Of a stretch of 64,000 nt of DNA, positions 6,448 through 16,800 are shown piece after piece. Under the pieces are notes generated by a model. The model made no database searches. It had not been told where the DNA came from and saw only the letters and a program-made list of their open reading frames with translations. This DNA is from a virus: IMG/VR virus record IMGVR_UViG_3300042549_002424, positions 1 to 64,000 of that record; one strand, given 5' to 3'. Numbering within the stretch: position 1 is the first letter of the stretch; each line of letters begins with the position of its first letter. Both the position numbers and the translations under genes were made by a program.

Positions 6448-8867
6448 CACAATTTTACACTGGCGTAGTTGAGGATAGAACCACTGACCCATTAAAATTA
6501 GGTCGTTGTAAGGTAAGAGTATTCGGTTTACATTCTGAGAGTAAACTAGATCTACCAACAGCAGATCTGCCATGGGCGATCGTAATGCAGCCTGTTACAT
6601 CAGCTGCTATGAGTGGTATTGGGTTCTCTCCAGTTGGTCCAGTTGAAGGTTCTTGGGTAGTTGTTATCTTTACTGATGCTGATAACCAGCAGCCAGTAAT
6701 TATTGGTACACTGGGTGGTATTCCTCAACAGGACGTCGGGACGAACTCAACTTATGCTGAACAAAGCAACACATTAAAATCCACTGATGGCACAGAAGTA
6801 ACGGATAGTAGTGGTGCTCCAATCTTAACTGGTGAGACAACTCCTGCTACTCCGGAGACTTCTACCTCAGTTGGCCAAGCAAAGAAAGTATCTTCTTTAT
6901 CTTTATCAGCAGAAGGATTAAATGAATTAAAGAGTCACGAGGGTCTTGCTTCTTTGGATAAAGCAAGGACGAGAATCGGCAGAGATTCTACTCCTGATAA
7001 TACAACATTGTATCCATATAAAGATACCAAAGGCATTTGGACGATCGGTTGGGGATCAACTTATCTTCTTGATAATTCAAGAGTCAACGAGAACACAATT
7101 ATCACTAAAGCAGAAGCTGATAAACTTCTGGCATATAAACTGGAAAAGGAATTTGTTCCTGCTATAAAACGTAATGTGAAGGTTCCTGTCACCCAGAGTA
7201 TGTTTGACTCTCTGGTGGGTATGGTCTATAATATGGGATCTGGTGGATTGTTTAGCAGCCAGATTGCTACAAGTCTTAATGCAGGAAAATATGAAGAAGC
7301 AGCTGCATTTATTCCGCAGACCAGAAATAACAATGGTACTCTCACTGGAAGAAGAGAAAAAGAGAAAACTCTATTTCTGAAAGACGGTATTCCTACCATC
7401 GATGGTGATGTAACACCAACTCCAGCAACGCCAACTGAAACCAAAACAGCAGCTGATGTTACGCAGAATCCAGCTGTTATTCGTAAAGCATCCACGACTA
7501 CCGTAGCGCAGCCATTAAACCCAACAGATAATTCTGGTTTCAAGGATCCTAATAAAGCATACCCAAGATTTCTGAATGAACCAGATACGCACCGTCTAGC
7601 AAGAAATGAGTCTATTGATAATACAGTTGTATTCTCCAAGGAAGCTGGTCGTGTTCTAAACGTAAAGAAGGCAGATGGGTCAACTTGGAATCAACCTCCT
7701 ATTCCATACAATGCCAAGTATCCATTCAATCATGTATTCGCAACTGAGAGTGGCCATATTGAAGAATGGGATGACACAAAGGGCAGCGAGCGTCGTCACT
7801 CCTTTCATAAGTCTGGAACATTTTACGAGATCGATGCAAATGGAACTAGAGTAACTCGTATCGTCGGTGATGATTATGAGATCTTAGAACGTAATGGTAA
7901 CATTCTGGTTAAGGGTGCTTGTAACGTAACTATCCAGGGAAACTCGAATGTTCGAATTGAGAATAACTCTATCGTTCAAGTTTTAGGAAATGCTACTCTA
8001 AATGTTACTGGGAATCTAACCCAAGCAGTATCTGGTGATTATAAAGTAAAGGTCGGCGGTCAATTCGCAGTTGACGCAAATAAGATTTACTTCAATAGTG
8101 GAGTTGCGAGTGGAGTGTCTCTACCAACAGAAGCTGCTGGTGAACAACCAGAGTTCGGTGTATTGACTACGACAAGCAGAACTAGCGATGTTGATGCCAA
8201 TTACGAGACTCCACAGGAAGGTAATTCAGAGGAATTCGTTGCGAAGAATATTGATAATGGTAAGGTGAATCCAGAAGAGACTCAACCTACCACGACACCA
8301 ACCACTGAGGAAGCAGTTGTTCCAGAGAAAACAGCAGTCGCATCGTTCACTACTTGTGGCGATGACATCAAGAATACAACTACCTTTACCTCTGGATTCA
8401 AACTAACTGAACAGTTTACGCTTGGTCAAATCTGTGTCGGCTCCAGTGGTATTCCAAGTGGTGTCAACTATGGAATACCAGCATCTGAAATTGTTTGTAA
8501 CCTTCGTCTACTGGTAGCAAATTGTATTGAGCCAATCAAAGCAAAGTATCCGAATCTGAATATCACCAGTGCCTGGAGATCGGAAGCACAGAATACAAAA
8601 ATCGGTGGTTCAAAGACATCGGATCACTTGAAAGGAATGGCGATCGATTTCCAGTTGAAGGGATTCAACAGAAAGCAACACTACGATGCTATTATTGAGA
8701 TCCAGAAAATGCTTCCGGCATTCCGACAACTTATTCTTGAGTATAAAGGTGCAACTACCTGGATTCATATTGCTTTCAATATAAATAATAATCTTATGCA
8801 GGCATTGACAATTGATGCAGCAATAAATAAGACCCTCAAATCTGGTGGCTATGTGCTAAAGGAATAA
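6444..8867 (+). CDS. gp5: Baseplate spike gp5 with lysozyme domain plus C-terminal M15 peptidase
   Basis: This 807-aa central spike (T4 575 aa) pierces the outer membrane and digests peptidoglycan. Residues 1-95 are the OB-fold ('GRCKVRVFGLHS', 'GSWVVVIFTDADNQQPVIIG'). Residues about 155-310 are a T4-lysozyme domain with the catalytic triad positions intact: E166 in 'SHEG', D194 in 'YKD', T200 in 'WTIGWG'. Residues about 380-575 are the β-helix with regular strands ('NGNILVKGACNVTIQGNSN'). An extra domain at about 640-800 has the M15-type zinc ligands H728 and D735 in 'SDHLKGMAIDF' and H775 in 'WIHIAF', indicating a D,D- or L,D-peptidase. T4 gp5 has no such domain. It is linked by a Pro/Thr/Glu-rich spacer (about 590-635). 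The PAAR tip gene follows after one base. Confidence 0.93.
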   Translation: MTQFYTGVVEDRTTDPLKLGRCKVRVFGLHSESKLDLPTADLPWAIVMQPVTSAAMSGIGFSPVGPVEGSWVVVIFTDADNQQPVIIGTLGGIPQQDVGTNSTYAEQSNTLKSTDGTEVTDSSGAPILTGETTPATPETSTSVGQAKKVSSLSLSAEGLNELKSHEGLASLDKARTRIGRDSTPDNTTLYPYKDTKGIWTIGWGSTYLLDNSRVNENTIITKAEADKLLAYKLEKEFVPAIKRNVKVPVTQSMFDSLVGMVYNMGSGGLFSSQIATSLNAGKYEEAAAFIPQTRNNNGTLTGRREKEKTLFLKDGIPTIDGDVTPTPATPTETKTAADVTQNPAVIRKASTTTVAQPLNPTDNSGFKDPNKAYPRFLNEPDTHRLARNESIDNTVVFSKEAGRVLNVKKADGSTWNQPPIPYNAKYPFNHVFATESGHIEEWDDTKGSERRHSFHKSGTFYEIDANGTRVTRIVGDDYEILERNGNILVKGACNVTIQGNSNVRIENNSIVQVLGNATLNVTGNLTQAVSGDYKVKVGGQFAVDANKIYFNSGVASGVSLPTEAAGEQPEFGVLTTTSRTSDVDANYETPQEGNSEEFVAKNIDNGKVNPEETQPTTTPTTEEAVVPEKTAVASFTTCGDDIKNTTTFTSGFKLTEQFTLGQICVGSSGIPSGVNYGIPASEIVCNLRLLVANCIEPIKAKYPNLNITSAWRSEAQNTKIGGSKTSDHLKGMAIDFQLKGFNRKQHYDAIIEIQKMLPAFRQLILEYKGATTWIHIAFNINNNLMQALTIDAAINKTLKSGGYVLKE

Positions 8868-8868
8868 T

Positions 8869-9153
8869 ATGCCAGCAGTAGCAAGACTCTACGACAAATG
8901 TTCTGGTCATGGTTGTTTCCCTCCGAGGGTAAATGATGCTGCATCATCAGATGTTTTTGTTAATGGTAAAGGCGTACATAGAGTCGGCGACCATTGGATT
9001 CCGCATAAATGTAATAAGAATATGCATGACTCAATCCTTGCTGCTGGGAGTTCTACTGTATTTGTTAATGGTAAGGCTGTTGGAAGAATTGGTGATGATG
9101 TTGCCTGTGGTTCAGTGATAGCGCAGGGATCTTCAGACGTTTTCAGCGGGTAA
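8869..9153 (+). CDS. gp5.4: PAAR-motif spike tip protein (gp5.4-like)
   Basis: This 94-aa PAAR-repeat protein should cap the gp5 β-helix with a sharp, metal-stabilised cone. It contains the repeated 'SSDVFVNGKGVHRVGDHW' and 'SSTVFVNGKAVGRIGDD' hairpins and several His/Cys residues (GHGC, HKC, MHD, ACG) suited to metal binding, as in PAAR tips of T4 and type VI secretion. Its position directly after the spike gene supports the call. Confidence 0.92.
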   Translation: MPAVARLYDKCSGHGCFPPRVNDAASSDVFVNGKGVHRVGDHWIPHKCNKNMHDSILAAGSSTVFVNGKAVGRIGDDVACGSVIAQGSSDVFSG

Positions 9154-9160
9154 CTAAATA
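9153..9160 (+). promoter_or_regulatory. Late-type motif beside gp25
   Basis: ACTAAATA lies only four bases before the gp25 ATG. With T4-like geometry, transcription would start at or inside that codon, so it may serve gp6 and later genes, make a leaderless message, or be a chance match. Confidence 0.35.
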
Positions 9161-9164
9161 ATAC

Positions 9165-9551
9165 ATGGCCACAATAACATTCTCAGATATCGATGCTAGT
9201 TTTACACCAAATCCCATAACAGGCGATTTGGCAGTAAGAACAGACGACCAGGCAATTAAATTCGCCATTCGTTCACTCATAATGACGAATTATTATGAGC
9301 GTCCATTTCATAGTAATATTGGATCCCCTGTCAGTTCTCTCTTGTTTAATAACATGGGTCCAAATTTCAATAGCATCCTTAGGCAAGGCATTACTGATAC
9401 CATAAACAACTTTGAACCAAGAGTTGATGTTTTGGAAGTTCAGATAGATGATTCACCAGATAATAATCGAGTGTATATCTCGATTATCTTTAAGATTAAG
9501 AACACAGAAAGACCAATTGAGGTCGGGCTAAATCTAACGAGAACACGATGA
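9165..9551 (+). CDS. gp25: Baseplate wedge protein gp25
   Basis: This 128-aa member of the gp25/GpW family (T4 132 aa) forms part of the inner baseplate wedge and resembles a sheath handshake domain, so it nucleates sheath assembly. Family features are 'AIKFAIRSLIMTNYYERPFH', the glycine turn 'NIGSPVSSLLFNNM' and the 'NFEPRVDVLEVQI' strand (T4: 'NYEPRIDKLAV'). It overlaps gp6 by four bases, matching the 25-6 order of T4. Confidence 0.93.
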   Translation: MATITFSDIDASFTPNPITGDLAVRTDDQAIKFAIRSLIMTNYYERPFHSNIGSPVSSLLFNNMGPNFNSILRQGITDTINNFEPRVDVLEVQIDDSPDNNRVYISIIFKIKNTERPIEVGLNLTRTR

Positions 9552-11338
9552 CAAGTAAAAACATTAGAACCGATTCTCTTGATTTCGATGAGATCAAACA
9601 GAATATCAAGAACTTCCTTCGTGGTCAGTCTAAGTTTACTGACTATGATTTCGAAGGTTCTGCTCTTAGTATTCTGATTGATGTTCTTGCGTACAACACT
9701 CATTACAACTCATTGTACACGAACCTTGCGGTCAATGAGATGTTCTTGGATAGTGCAAACAAGTATTCTAGTGTTGTGTCATTGGCGAAGAGTCTTGGTT
9801 ACAATGCCAAGTCTATTACTAGTGCCAGAGCAAAAATCAATCTAACCATCACTACTAATACGTTTAGCACAAATACTTTAGTTCTTCCCGCAGGAACAGT
9901 ATTCCGTGGTAAAGTAGGTGATGTTGAGTATGACTTCGTCGTAGAGAGTGATGTCAGTTCATCGGGATTTCTTACTGCAGATAACATTAATGGTGTGTAT
10001 AGGTTCTTTGATGTAAGTTTGGTTGAAGGTTATAGACTCACCAAACAATACGTCGCGACTGCAACTGGATTTGATTTTGCTATTCCAAATAGATTGGCTG
10101 ATCTTTCATCGCTTCAGGTTAGCGTTCAAGATAATGCATCTTCATCAATCTATACTGGATTTGGTTTTGCAGCTGACACATTATCAGTTCAGGGTGACAC
10201 CCCTGTATATTTTATCAAACAAAGAGATGATCTTTATTACGAGATATTCTTTGGTAATGATGTAATTGGTAAGGCAGTCAATCCTGGTAATGTCGTTCAC
10301 CTTAGTTATTTGGTTAGTTCTGGCTCAGCTGCAAATGGTGCCAATAATTTCGTATACTCCCGTGGATTGAATCTTCCATCTTTGACATCAACTGTCGTAG
10401 AGTTAGTTTCTGCTGCTTATGGTGGAGCAGAAGAAGAAGATATTGATTCAGTTAGATTCAATGCCCCTCGCGCGTATGCCTCGCAGAACAGAGCTGTGAC
10501 GGCTGAAGATTATAAGAATATCCTTTATACCAATTACCCATCCATTGAAACAATTGCTACCTGGGGTGGTCAGGAGAATTACCCTCCTGTATACGGAAAA
10601 GTTTATATCTCCGCAAAACCATACGGTGCCAGTTCATTTACTGCTGCAGAAAAAGAAAGTATCATAAACTTTATAAAGAGAACCAAGTCTGTTGTGTCAG
10701 TTACTCCTGTGTTTGTTGACCCAGAGTTCCTGAGAATTGAACTTACCACAACAGTAAACTTCAATAGAAATGCTGCTCGCCGAAGTGTTGGTGAGATCCA
10801 GAGTCTTGTTGCATCGTCTCTCGTACAGTACGGTGATTCACTTGGTAAATTTGGGTCCAATTTTAGATATTCTAAGGTCGGTGCTTTGATTGATGGCGCA
10901 GATGATTCTATTACGAGCAATGAGACATCGGTTAAAATTAGACATACAATAAGTCCGTTGTATAATAAGAATGCAAGATACACAGTCCCATTCGATAACC
11001 CTATCTTCGATAATCCACTTGGTGGGGCATTCTTCTCAACGAGATTCTATATTCCAACAGTAGAAGATCGTTGTTATCTGTCAGATGATGGTGCGGGCAA
11101 TATCGACCTTTATTCAGAAACAATTGAAGGAACTCCTTCTAGAATTAGAACAGTTGGTAAAATTGAATACGTATCTGGGTTAATTGATGTATATGAATTA
11201 ACGATCAGTGGATTACATGATACATTGTTTGAGTTCGTGGTAATTCCAGCGAAGAATGATATCTTTCCAACTAGAAAGTATATCATCCAAATGCCAGAAG
11301 AACTGTTAAATATCAGCATGCAAGTCGATAATACCTAA
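9548..11338 (+). CDS. gp6: Baseplate wedge protein gp6
   Basis: gp6 forms the continuous ring that holds the six baseplate wedges. This 596-aa version (T4 660 aa) begins with the family-typical helix 'FDEIKQNIKNFLRGQSKFTD', continues with 'LIDVLAYNTHYNSLYTNLAV' and contains the baseplate-J-like segment 'APRAYASQNRAVTAEDYK' and 'TNYPSIETIATWGGQEN'. The C-terminal domain (about 480-596), with 'CYLSDDGAGNIDLYSE' and 'VGKIEYVSGLIDV', has a clear relative at the end of the 925-aa repeat protein at 36328-39105, described as a finding. Confidence 0.92.
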   Translation: MTSKNIRTDSLDFDEIKQNIKNFLRGQSKFTDYDFEGSALSILIDVLAYNTHYNSLYTNLAVNEMFLDSANKYSSVVSLAKSLGYNAKSITSARAKINLTITTNTFSTNTLVLPAGTVFRGKVGDVEYDFVVESDVSSSGFLTADNINGVYRFFDVSLVEGYRLTKQYVATATGFDFAIPNRLADLSSLQVSVQDNASSSIYTGFGFAADTLSVQGDTPVYFIKQRDDLYYEIFFGNDVIGKAVNPGNVVHLSYLVSSGSAANGANNFVYSRGLNLPSLTSTVVELVSAAYGGAEEEDIDSVRFNAPRAYASQNRAVTAEDYKNILYTNYPSIETIATWGGQENYPPVYGKVYISAKPYGASSFTAAEKESIINFIKRTKSVVSVTPVFVDPEFLRIELTTTVNFNRNAARRSVGEIQSLVASSLVQYGDSLGKFGSNFRYSKVGALIDGADDSITSNETSVKIRHTISPLYNKNARYTVPFDNPIFDNPLGGAFFSTRFYIPTVEDRCYLSDDGAGNIDLYSETIEGTPSRIRTVGKIEYVSGLIDVYELTISGLHDTLFEFVVIPAKNDIFPTRKYIIQMPEELLNISMQVDNT

Positions 11339-11340
11339 AC

Positions 11341-13080
11341 ATGGATGCATTAATCAATAGTACTGCTGTAGTAGCAGCAGTACTTTCTAAACAAGTTGCT
11401 CTTGCATCTTCTATTGATGCTTCTGCGATTGCATCACCACCGCTGTCTAAACAAGTTGCTCTTGCATCTTCTATTGGTGCTTCTGCTTTAATATCAGGGA
11501 ACATTTCTTCTGGTGTTGCAGTATGTACCGTCAATATAGTAGCTAACCTTAATGTTACTGTAGTTATTGGCACTATTCCTGCACGATCTTCTATCAAATG
11601 TATTAGTTCTGCAGCAGGAAATCTTTCTGTAATAAGAAAACGTGATATCAATGATGTTCTTCCTGCCCATCTAGTTGAACAACAGTTTCCTTCATTCATT
11701 CGTGATGACTATCCAAAGATGGTCGAGTTCACTAGAGCCTATTATGACTTTATGGCTCAGACTGAGAATGGACGGATAGAGAATCTTAGAAATATCGATG
11801 AGACCTCAGGTGATTATCTTAATCACCTACAGAATGAATATCTGTATAATGCAGCGAAACCTAATTTTGAACAGGACTTCGCTGCTGAAGATTTCATTAG
11901 ATATTCTAGGCAGTTCTATGCTGCCAAAGGAACTGAAGAATCAATTAAGTTCTTATTCCGCGCTCAGGCAAATAAAGAAATTGAAATTGAATATCCATCT
12001 GAACTGATATTCAAACCATCAACTGCGCGTTGGTACCAAGAGCAGTCAATTAAAGTATCAATTACTGAGAATTCGAATTCTATTCCTGCTACTTATTTTA
12101 TTGGTGGGTATTTAACTATCAGAAATAACAACGGCGAAGAACAGACAATTGAAATATCTAATGTTATTGATTTAACGCAAAAAGTAGCATCTACTGATTT
12201 ATCTACAGAATTTGAGATATTCTTTACAACAGAATTGATTATTGATATTCAAGTTGGTAATGAACTTTTCGCGACCAACTTTTCCGCAACAATTACACCA
12301 TCTATCTCAGAAGTTGACATTATTAATGCAGGAAGTAATTTTAGAGTTGGTCAGGTAGTTAAACTTGATGGTGTCACTGGATCTGGCGCAGTTGCTGTTA
12401 TTACAAAAGTGCTTGAAGGCGGCGCAATTCGAAATCTCAAACTTATTAAGTTTGGTTCTAGTTATGTTACTAACTTCTACCTTGGTATTGAGCCGGAGGG
12501 TGTGTTTACTAATACAGGTGCATCATTCACTGTTCCTAGTATTGATGGTGTTATTGCTACTACTAATCGTGCTCTCACAGACGTGACAGAAGGGTTTTTA
12601 GAATCAAAATCTATCTTAAGATCAGATTATGTTCTTAATGATTCTCCGGATGCATTTCCTTTCTATGCGTATCCTGGCTATGACGGTAAGTATGTTTCGC
12701 AATCATCTAACAGACAGGTATTTTACCTTGAGGAAAATTACTCTGCGTTGTTATTATGTAAAATTGGAGCGGTCTGTAAATATCCAGGAAAATATCTAGA
12801 CCAGACTGGAATGCCATCTAACGATAGCGTTCTGCAAGATAATAATTACTATCAAGATTTCTCTTATGTAATTAAATCTACTCTTGATATTGAGAACTAT
12901 AGAGATACGATTACAGCTCTGGCGCACCCAGCTGGGTTCAAGATGTTCGGTGAACTATCAATTGAAAATGAGTTCTATAGTGACACTACAGCTGGGGAAG
13001 CTACTGTCAACTCATTTGTTGATCCAGCTAGTTTTATAAATGTGAGTGTTACTGTTGCAGCTACTCTTAGTGTTGTCTAA
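11341..13080 (+). CDS. Baseplate wedge structural protein in the gp7 position
   Basis: This 579-aa protein lies between gp6 and gp8, where T4 has gp7 (1032 aa). The conserved part (about 105-250) reads 'LPAHLVEQQFPSFIRDDYPK' followed by an aromatic-rich helix, 'GRIENLRNIDETSGDYLNHL' and 'AKGTEESIKFLFRAQ', a pattern I know from structural proteins of environmental T4-like phages. Residues 330-395 contain one or two Gly-rich repeats like those in gp8 and sheath. The first 75 residues are low-complexity with a 20-residue duplication. The C-terminus ('YRDTITALAHPAGFKMFGEL') is again conserved. A baseplate wedge role is inferred from order; identity with gp7 is not shown. Confidence 0.6.
   Translation: MDALINSTAVVAAVLSKQVALASSIDASAIASPPLSKQVALASSIGASALISGNISSGVAVCTVNIVANLNVTVVIGTIPARSSIKCISSAAGNLSVIRKRDINDVLPAHLVEQQFPSFIRDDYPKMVEFTRAYYDFMAQTENGRIENLRNIDETSGDYLNHLQNEYLYNAAKPNFEQDFAAEDFIRYSRQFYAAKGTEESIKFLFRAQANKEIEIEYPSELIFKPSTARWYQEQSIKVSITENSNSIPATYFIGGYLTIRNNNGEEQTIEISNVIDLTQKVASTDLSTEFEIFFTTELIIDIQVGNELFATNFSATITPSISEVDIINAGSNFRVGQVVKLDGVTGSGAVAVITKVLEGGAIRNLKLIKFGSSYVTNFYLGIEPEGVFTNTGASFTVPSIDGVIATTNRALTDVTEGFLESKSILRSDYVLNDSPDAFPFYAYPGYDGKYVSQSSNRQVFYLEENYSALLLCKIGAVCKYPGKYLDQTGMPSNDSVLQDNNYYQDFSYVIKSTLDIENYRDTITALAHPAGFKMFGELSIENEFYSDTTAGEATVNSFVDPASFINVSVTVAATLSVV
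11386..11476 (+). repeat. Direct repeat, 31 bp identical at 60-bp spacing
   Basis: Bases 11386-11416 recur exactly at 11446-11476, encoding the repeated 'SKQVALASSI' in the N-terminus of the gp7-position protein. The 60-bp (20-residue) period equals that of the large repeat array at 36421-38100. Confidence 0.85.
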
Positions 13081-13083
13081 ATA
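13076..13083 (+). promoter_or_regulatory. Late-type promoter motif TCTAAATA
   Basis: TCTAAATA overlaps the stop codon of the gp7-position gene and lies 25 bases before the next ATG at 13109, a spacing that fits a T4-type late promoter with a short leader. Confidence 0.6.
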
Positions 13084-13108
13084 ATACACAAATCTAATTC
13101 AAATAATT

Positions 13109-13798
13109 ATGCAATTACAAGATACATTCAAAGTCACGGGAAATATTGTTCTGCGTCGATATGATGAGAATGGTATTCTTAATCTCGAGCGTGAACACAA
13201 GAATCTAGTTGTTACGACTGGCAAGGAACTAATTGCATCCAGATTAGCCTCTGATACACGCCCTGCTATTACGATTACTGCTACAGCGGGAACTAGCACA
13301 GAAGCGACCATTACATACGCTACACAATTAGTTGTTCCGTATGAAGTTGGTACATACATATCCATTAGTGGCGTTGATCCTGTAGGATATAATGGAACAT
13401 ATAGAGTAAAGACAGCAACCACGACACAGATTACCTTTGATAGTACCACGACTGGGTCAATGGTAACTGCTGGTATTATCAATTCATTGTTTAATGATAC
13501 AATCAAAACAATGAGAATTGGTGAGAATACTACAGTGGCTAATCTTAGCGATATTGCCTTGGCGACTCAAGTAGGTTCTGTTAGTCTTTTCTCAAGTGCG
13601 TTTAGTAATGCCAATGGAACAGCAGATGTTGTTTATATTGCTTTGTTTCCTGCAGGAACTGGCACCAGTACAGCTGGAATTGCTGAGGCTGCTTTGATGA
13701 ATAGTAGTAATAAAATGCTTTGTAGAACAGTATTCCCTCTTGTCACAAAGGCAGCAGGAGAATCCCTGGCAATCTTCTGGACAGTAACTATAAACTAA
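13109..13798 (+). CDS. Small virion/fibre-like structural protein, not identified
   Basis: This 229-aa protein begins with a segment common in phage tail proteins: 'RYDENGILNLEREHKNLVVT' then 'TGKELIASRL'. Residues about 50-120 form an inserted β-module ('YEVGTYISISGVDPVGYNGT', then 'TYRVKTATTTQITFD') resembling modules in the 2090-aa protein and in the fibre at 34599. The C-terminal half ('YIALFPAGTGTSTAGIAEAA', 'LFWTVTIN'-like ending) resembles terminal domains of small fibre or baseplate decoration proteins. It probably attaches to the baseplate, since it is expressed between the gp7-position gene and gp8. No specific function can be given. Confidence 0.6.
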   Translation: MQLQDTFKVTGNIVLRRYDENGILNLEREHKNLVVTTGKELIASRLASDTRPAITITATAGTSTEATITYATQLVVPYEVGTYISISGVDPVGYNGTYRVKTATTTQITFDSTTTGSMVTAGIINSLFNDTIKTMRIGENTTVANLSDIALATQVGSVSLFSSAFSNANGTADVVYIALFPAGTGTSTAGIAEAALMNSSNKMLCRTVFPLVTKAAGESLAIFWTVTIN

Positions 13799-13802
13799 TA
13801 AG

Positions 13803-16800
13803 ATGTCATCAATAATCACACACCAATTAAGAAGAGCCATCGCTGAGGCTATCTATGATGATATCTTCTCAAGAAGAAACAATTATTACTATGTTTTTGG
13901 GCGATACCTAGACTCGGAAACAGTTCCTACTGATCCCCAGAACACTCTAGAATATGAGACGACAATGCGAAATCACATTGTCGCAGCCAAGAAAGTATAT
14001 GTCTCAGATGTAGCATTTATTGTTCCAAGGTTCAATTGGGTTAGTAACTCGTCATACCCGAAATATACCACATTGATGAATGGAAATGTAACAAAAGATA
14101 ATGTAGTTAATGTTACTGACCTCTCCATAGGAGCAACAGCAACTATTCTTACTGTTGGCACCACAAACTTCGTTGCTATCGGAGCAATCAATAACAATAT
14201 CGGTACAACATTCACTGCTACTGGATCAGGGACAGGTACTGGTACAGTTACTTCTTCTGGTCCTGCATTTTATGTATATGATGATATAAACTATAGAGTC
14301 TACAAGTGCATCAATAACAATAATGGTGTCGGTGCTTCTACTATCCGTCCAACCAGTACAGAAGCATTTGATGTTACGTATTCTGATGGATATACTTGGC
14401 GCTATATGTATAGCATTCCGAAATCTCTCAGGAATAAATTTGTAACAGCAACACACATCCCTGTGTTCACTGCTCTTCAGAAACGATATTATTCTGATGG
14501 TGGTATTGGTGATATTACAATCGTTAAGGCAGGGGCTAACTACACACAGGCAACTTCAGTAATTACTGTTTCTGGAGATGGTTCCGGAGCAGTATTAACT
14601 CCTGTTATTGTAAATGGCCAGCTTGGTGATATTATCGTAAACAATCCAGGTCGAGATTATACCAGAGCAGTTATTTCTATTTCTGACAGTGGATCTGGAT
14701 CAGGTGCCGAGGCAGTTGCTGAATTAAACACAGGTGATCTGGATAGTGATCAGGCACTTGTTGAACTATTAACTGTCGGTGGAACAGTTGACAGCGCCGA
14801 AGTAATAAATGGTGGTTCTGGTTATGTTACTGCCGCTGTCCAAGTCATCGGTGATGGTACTGGAGCTATTGCACAGGCAGATATATTTGGTGGAGTAATC
14901 ACAAAAATCCGCATCACTAGCAAAGGAAAAGGTTATTCCTACGCTTCATTAGTAATTACACCACAGAATATTCCTGCTATTACAACAGCAGCAACAGCTC
15001 GAGTTAATGTATCGTCATTCCTTGGTCACGGCAGAAATGCAGTTTATGAGTTATTTGCTGACCAACTGATGTTCTATTCGAATATCACTTCAGATAGACT
15101 TGCTGATTTTGATGTTGTTACTCCATATAAGCAATTCGGTATTATGAAGAATATTCGTAATCTTGAATATACATCAAATATCTATGACCAAGTATCTCCG
15201 AACAGGTATCAGGTTGAGGCTGACTTTGGACCACAGGTATTATTCGTCGGTGGCGGTGGTACTGGTGCAAAAGGACGAGTCAACGTAACTGGTAATTTTG
15301 TTTCAGATGTGAAGATCGAAAGTGCCGGAGCAGGATATTCTTCTACACCAACAGTAACTTTTAGTGGTACTGGTTCTGGTGCTACTGCAGTAGCTACTAT
15401 TGATGCAAAACTAAACACCGCGACATTGAGTTATGGTGGTGTTGGATACGCATCTCCTCCAGGAGTCGCTTTATCTGCAGCCCAGGGTTTCGGTGGTGTA
15501 ATTACTGCGACCACTACTCTTGGTGTTGGTGCTGTTGTTATTACTAACCAAGGCAGTGCTTATGCTACTGCGCCTACTGTTGGGTTCACTGGTGGAACTG
15601 GAGTAGCAGCAACTGCCACTGCAGTTATTGCTGATGGTAAAGTAGTTAAGATTATTATTACGAATCCAGGACAGTATTCTGTAGTTCCTACTGGAGTCAC
15701 TTTCTCTGGCGGCGGTGCAGCAGCTGGAACAGTTGTTCAGACGTTTACTACTAATTCACTGACAGTTAGTAAGGTCGGTTCAGGATATCAACAAAATCCA
15801 ACATTGACATTTAATGGTTCATGTGGTATATCTGATATTATTGTAAACGATCCAGGATACTTATTCACTGCTGGTTCTAATCCTGCATTGACATTTACTG
15901 GCGGTGGTGGAAATGGATTAGCAGCAACTGCTTACGTTAATGACTGCATTAGAAGCGTAACAATTACAAATTCTGGAACTGGTTATTATCAGGCTGGAGC
16001 ATTGATTCCGACCACGACGTTTACGACGATATCTGGAGTTAAACTAACAACCGCTACTGTTAGTAGCGCAACAGTAAGACAAAAATCGTCCAGTGGTTCT
16101 GGAACTGGTGCTACTTTCACCATTACGACGACTGGTTCTGGAGCTACGTATACTGGTGTCACGACCATTACTCTTGCGATTAATGGTTCTGGATATGCTC
16201 TTACTGATACAGTAACTATTAGTGGCGCTGCTCTTGGTGGTCTAGATAGCGTCAATGATTTGACATTCACAATTGCTACTGCAGTTGGTGCTTTGCCAGT
16301 AGTTACATTCGGAGGAGCTGGTGGTGCGACAGCAACAGGAACTGCAGTTGTTTCTGGTGGCGGAGTAGTAGGAATCACTATTACCAATAGAGGGACTGGA
16401 TATACATCAGGTTCAGTTACAATTGCTGCACCAAGCAGTGGAACTACTGCGACAGCCAATGTCTCTGTTGGTAGTGGTATTAGTCATATCAATATTACCA
16501 ATCCAGGAACTGGATACACAGCATTACCTACAATAACAGTAGCCAATAATGGAACTAGAGATGGTTTCCAATTAACTCCTGTGCTCGGAAAAGGAATTGG
16601 TTCCACTACAGTAACTGGCATCTTAAAAACAATTACACTGACAGGCAATGGTAGTGGGTATACTTCTGCCCCGACTGTTGTGTTGAGTGGTGGTTCACCA
16701 AGTACGGCAGCAGTTGCTTATTCGAAAGTAGTTGGAGCAGTTACATCTATTACAGTGGATGATGGCGGCGCTGGATATAGTAGTAGCCCATCAGTTATTA

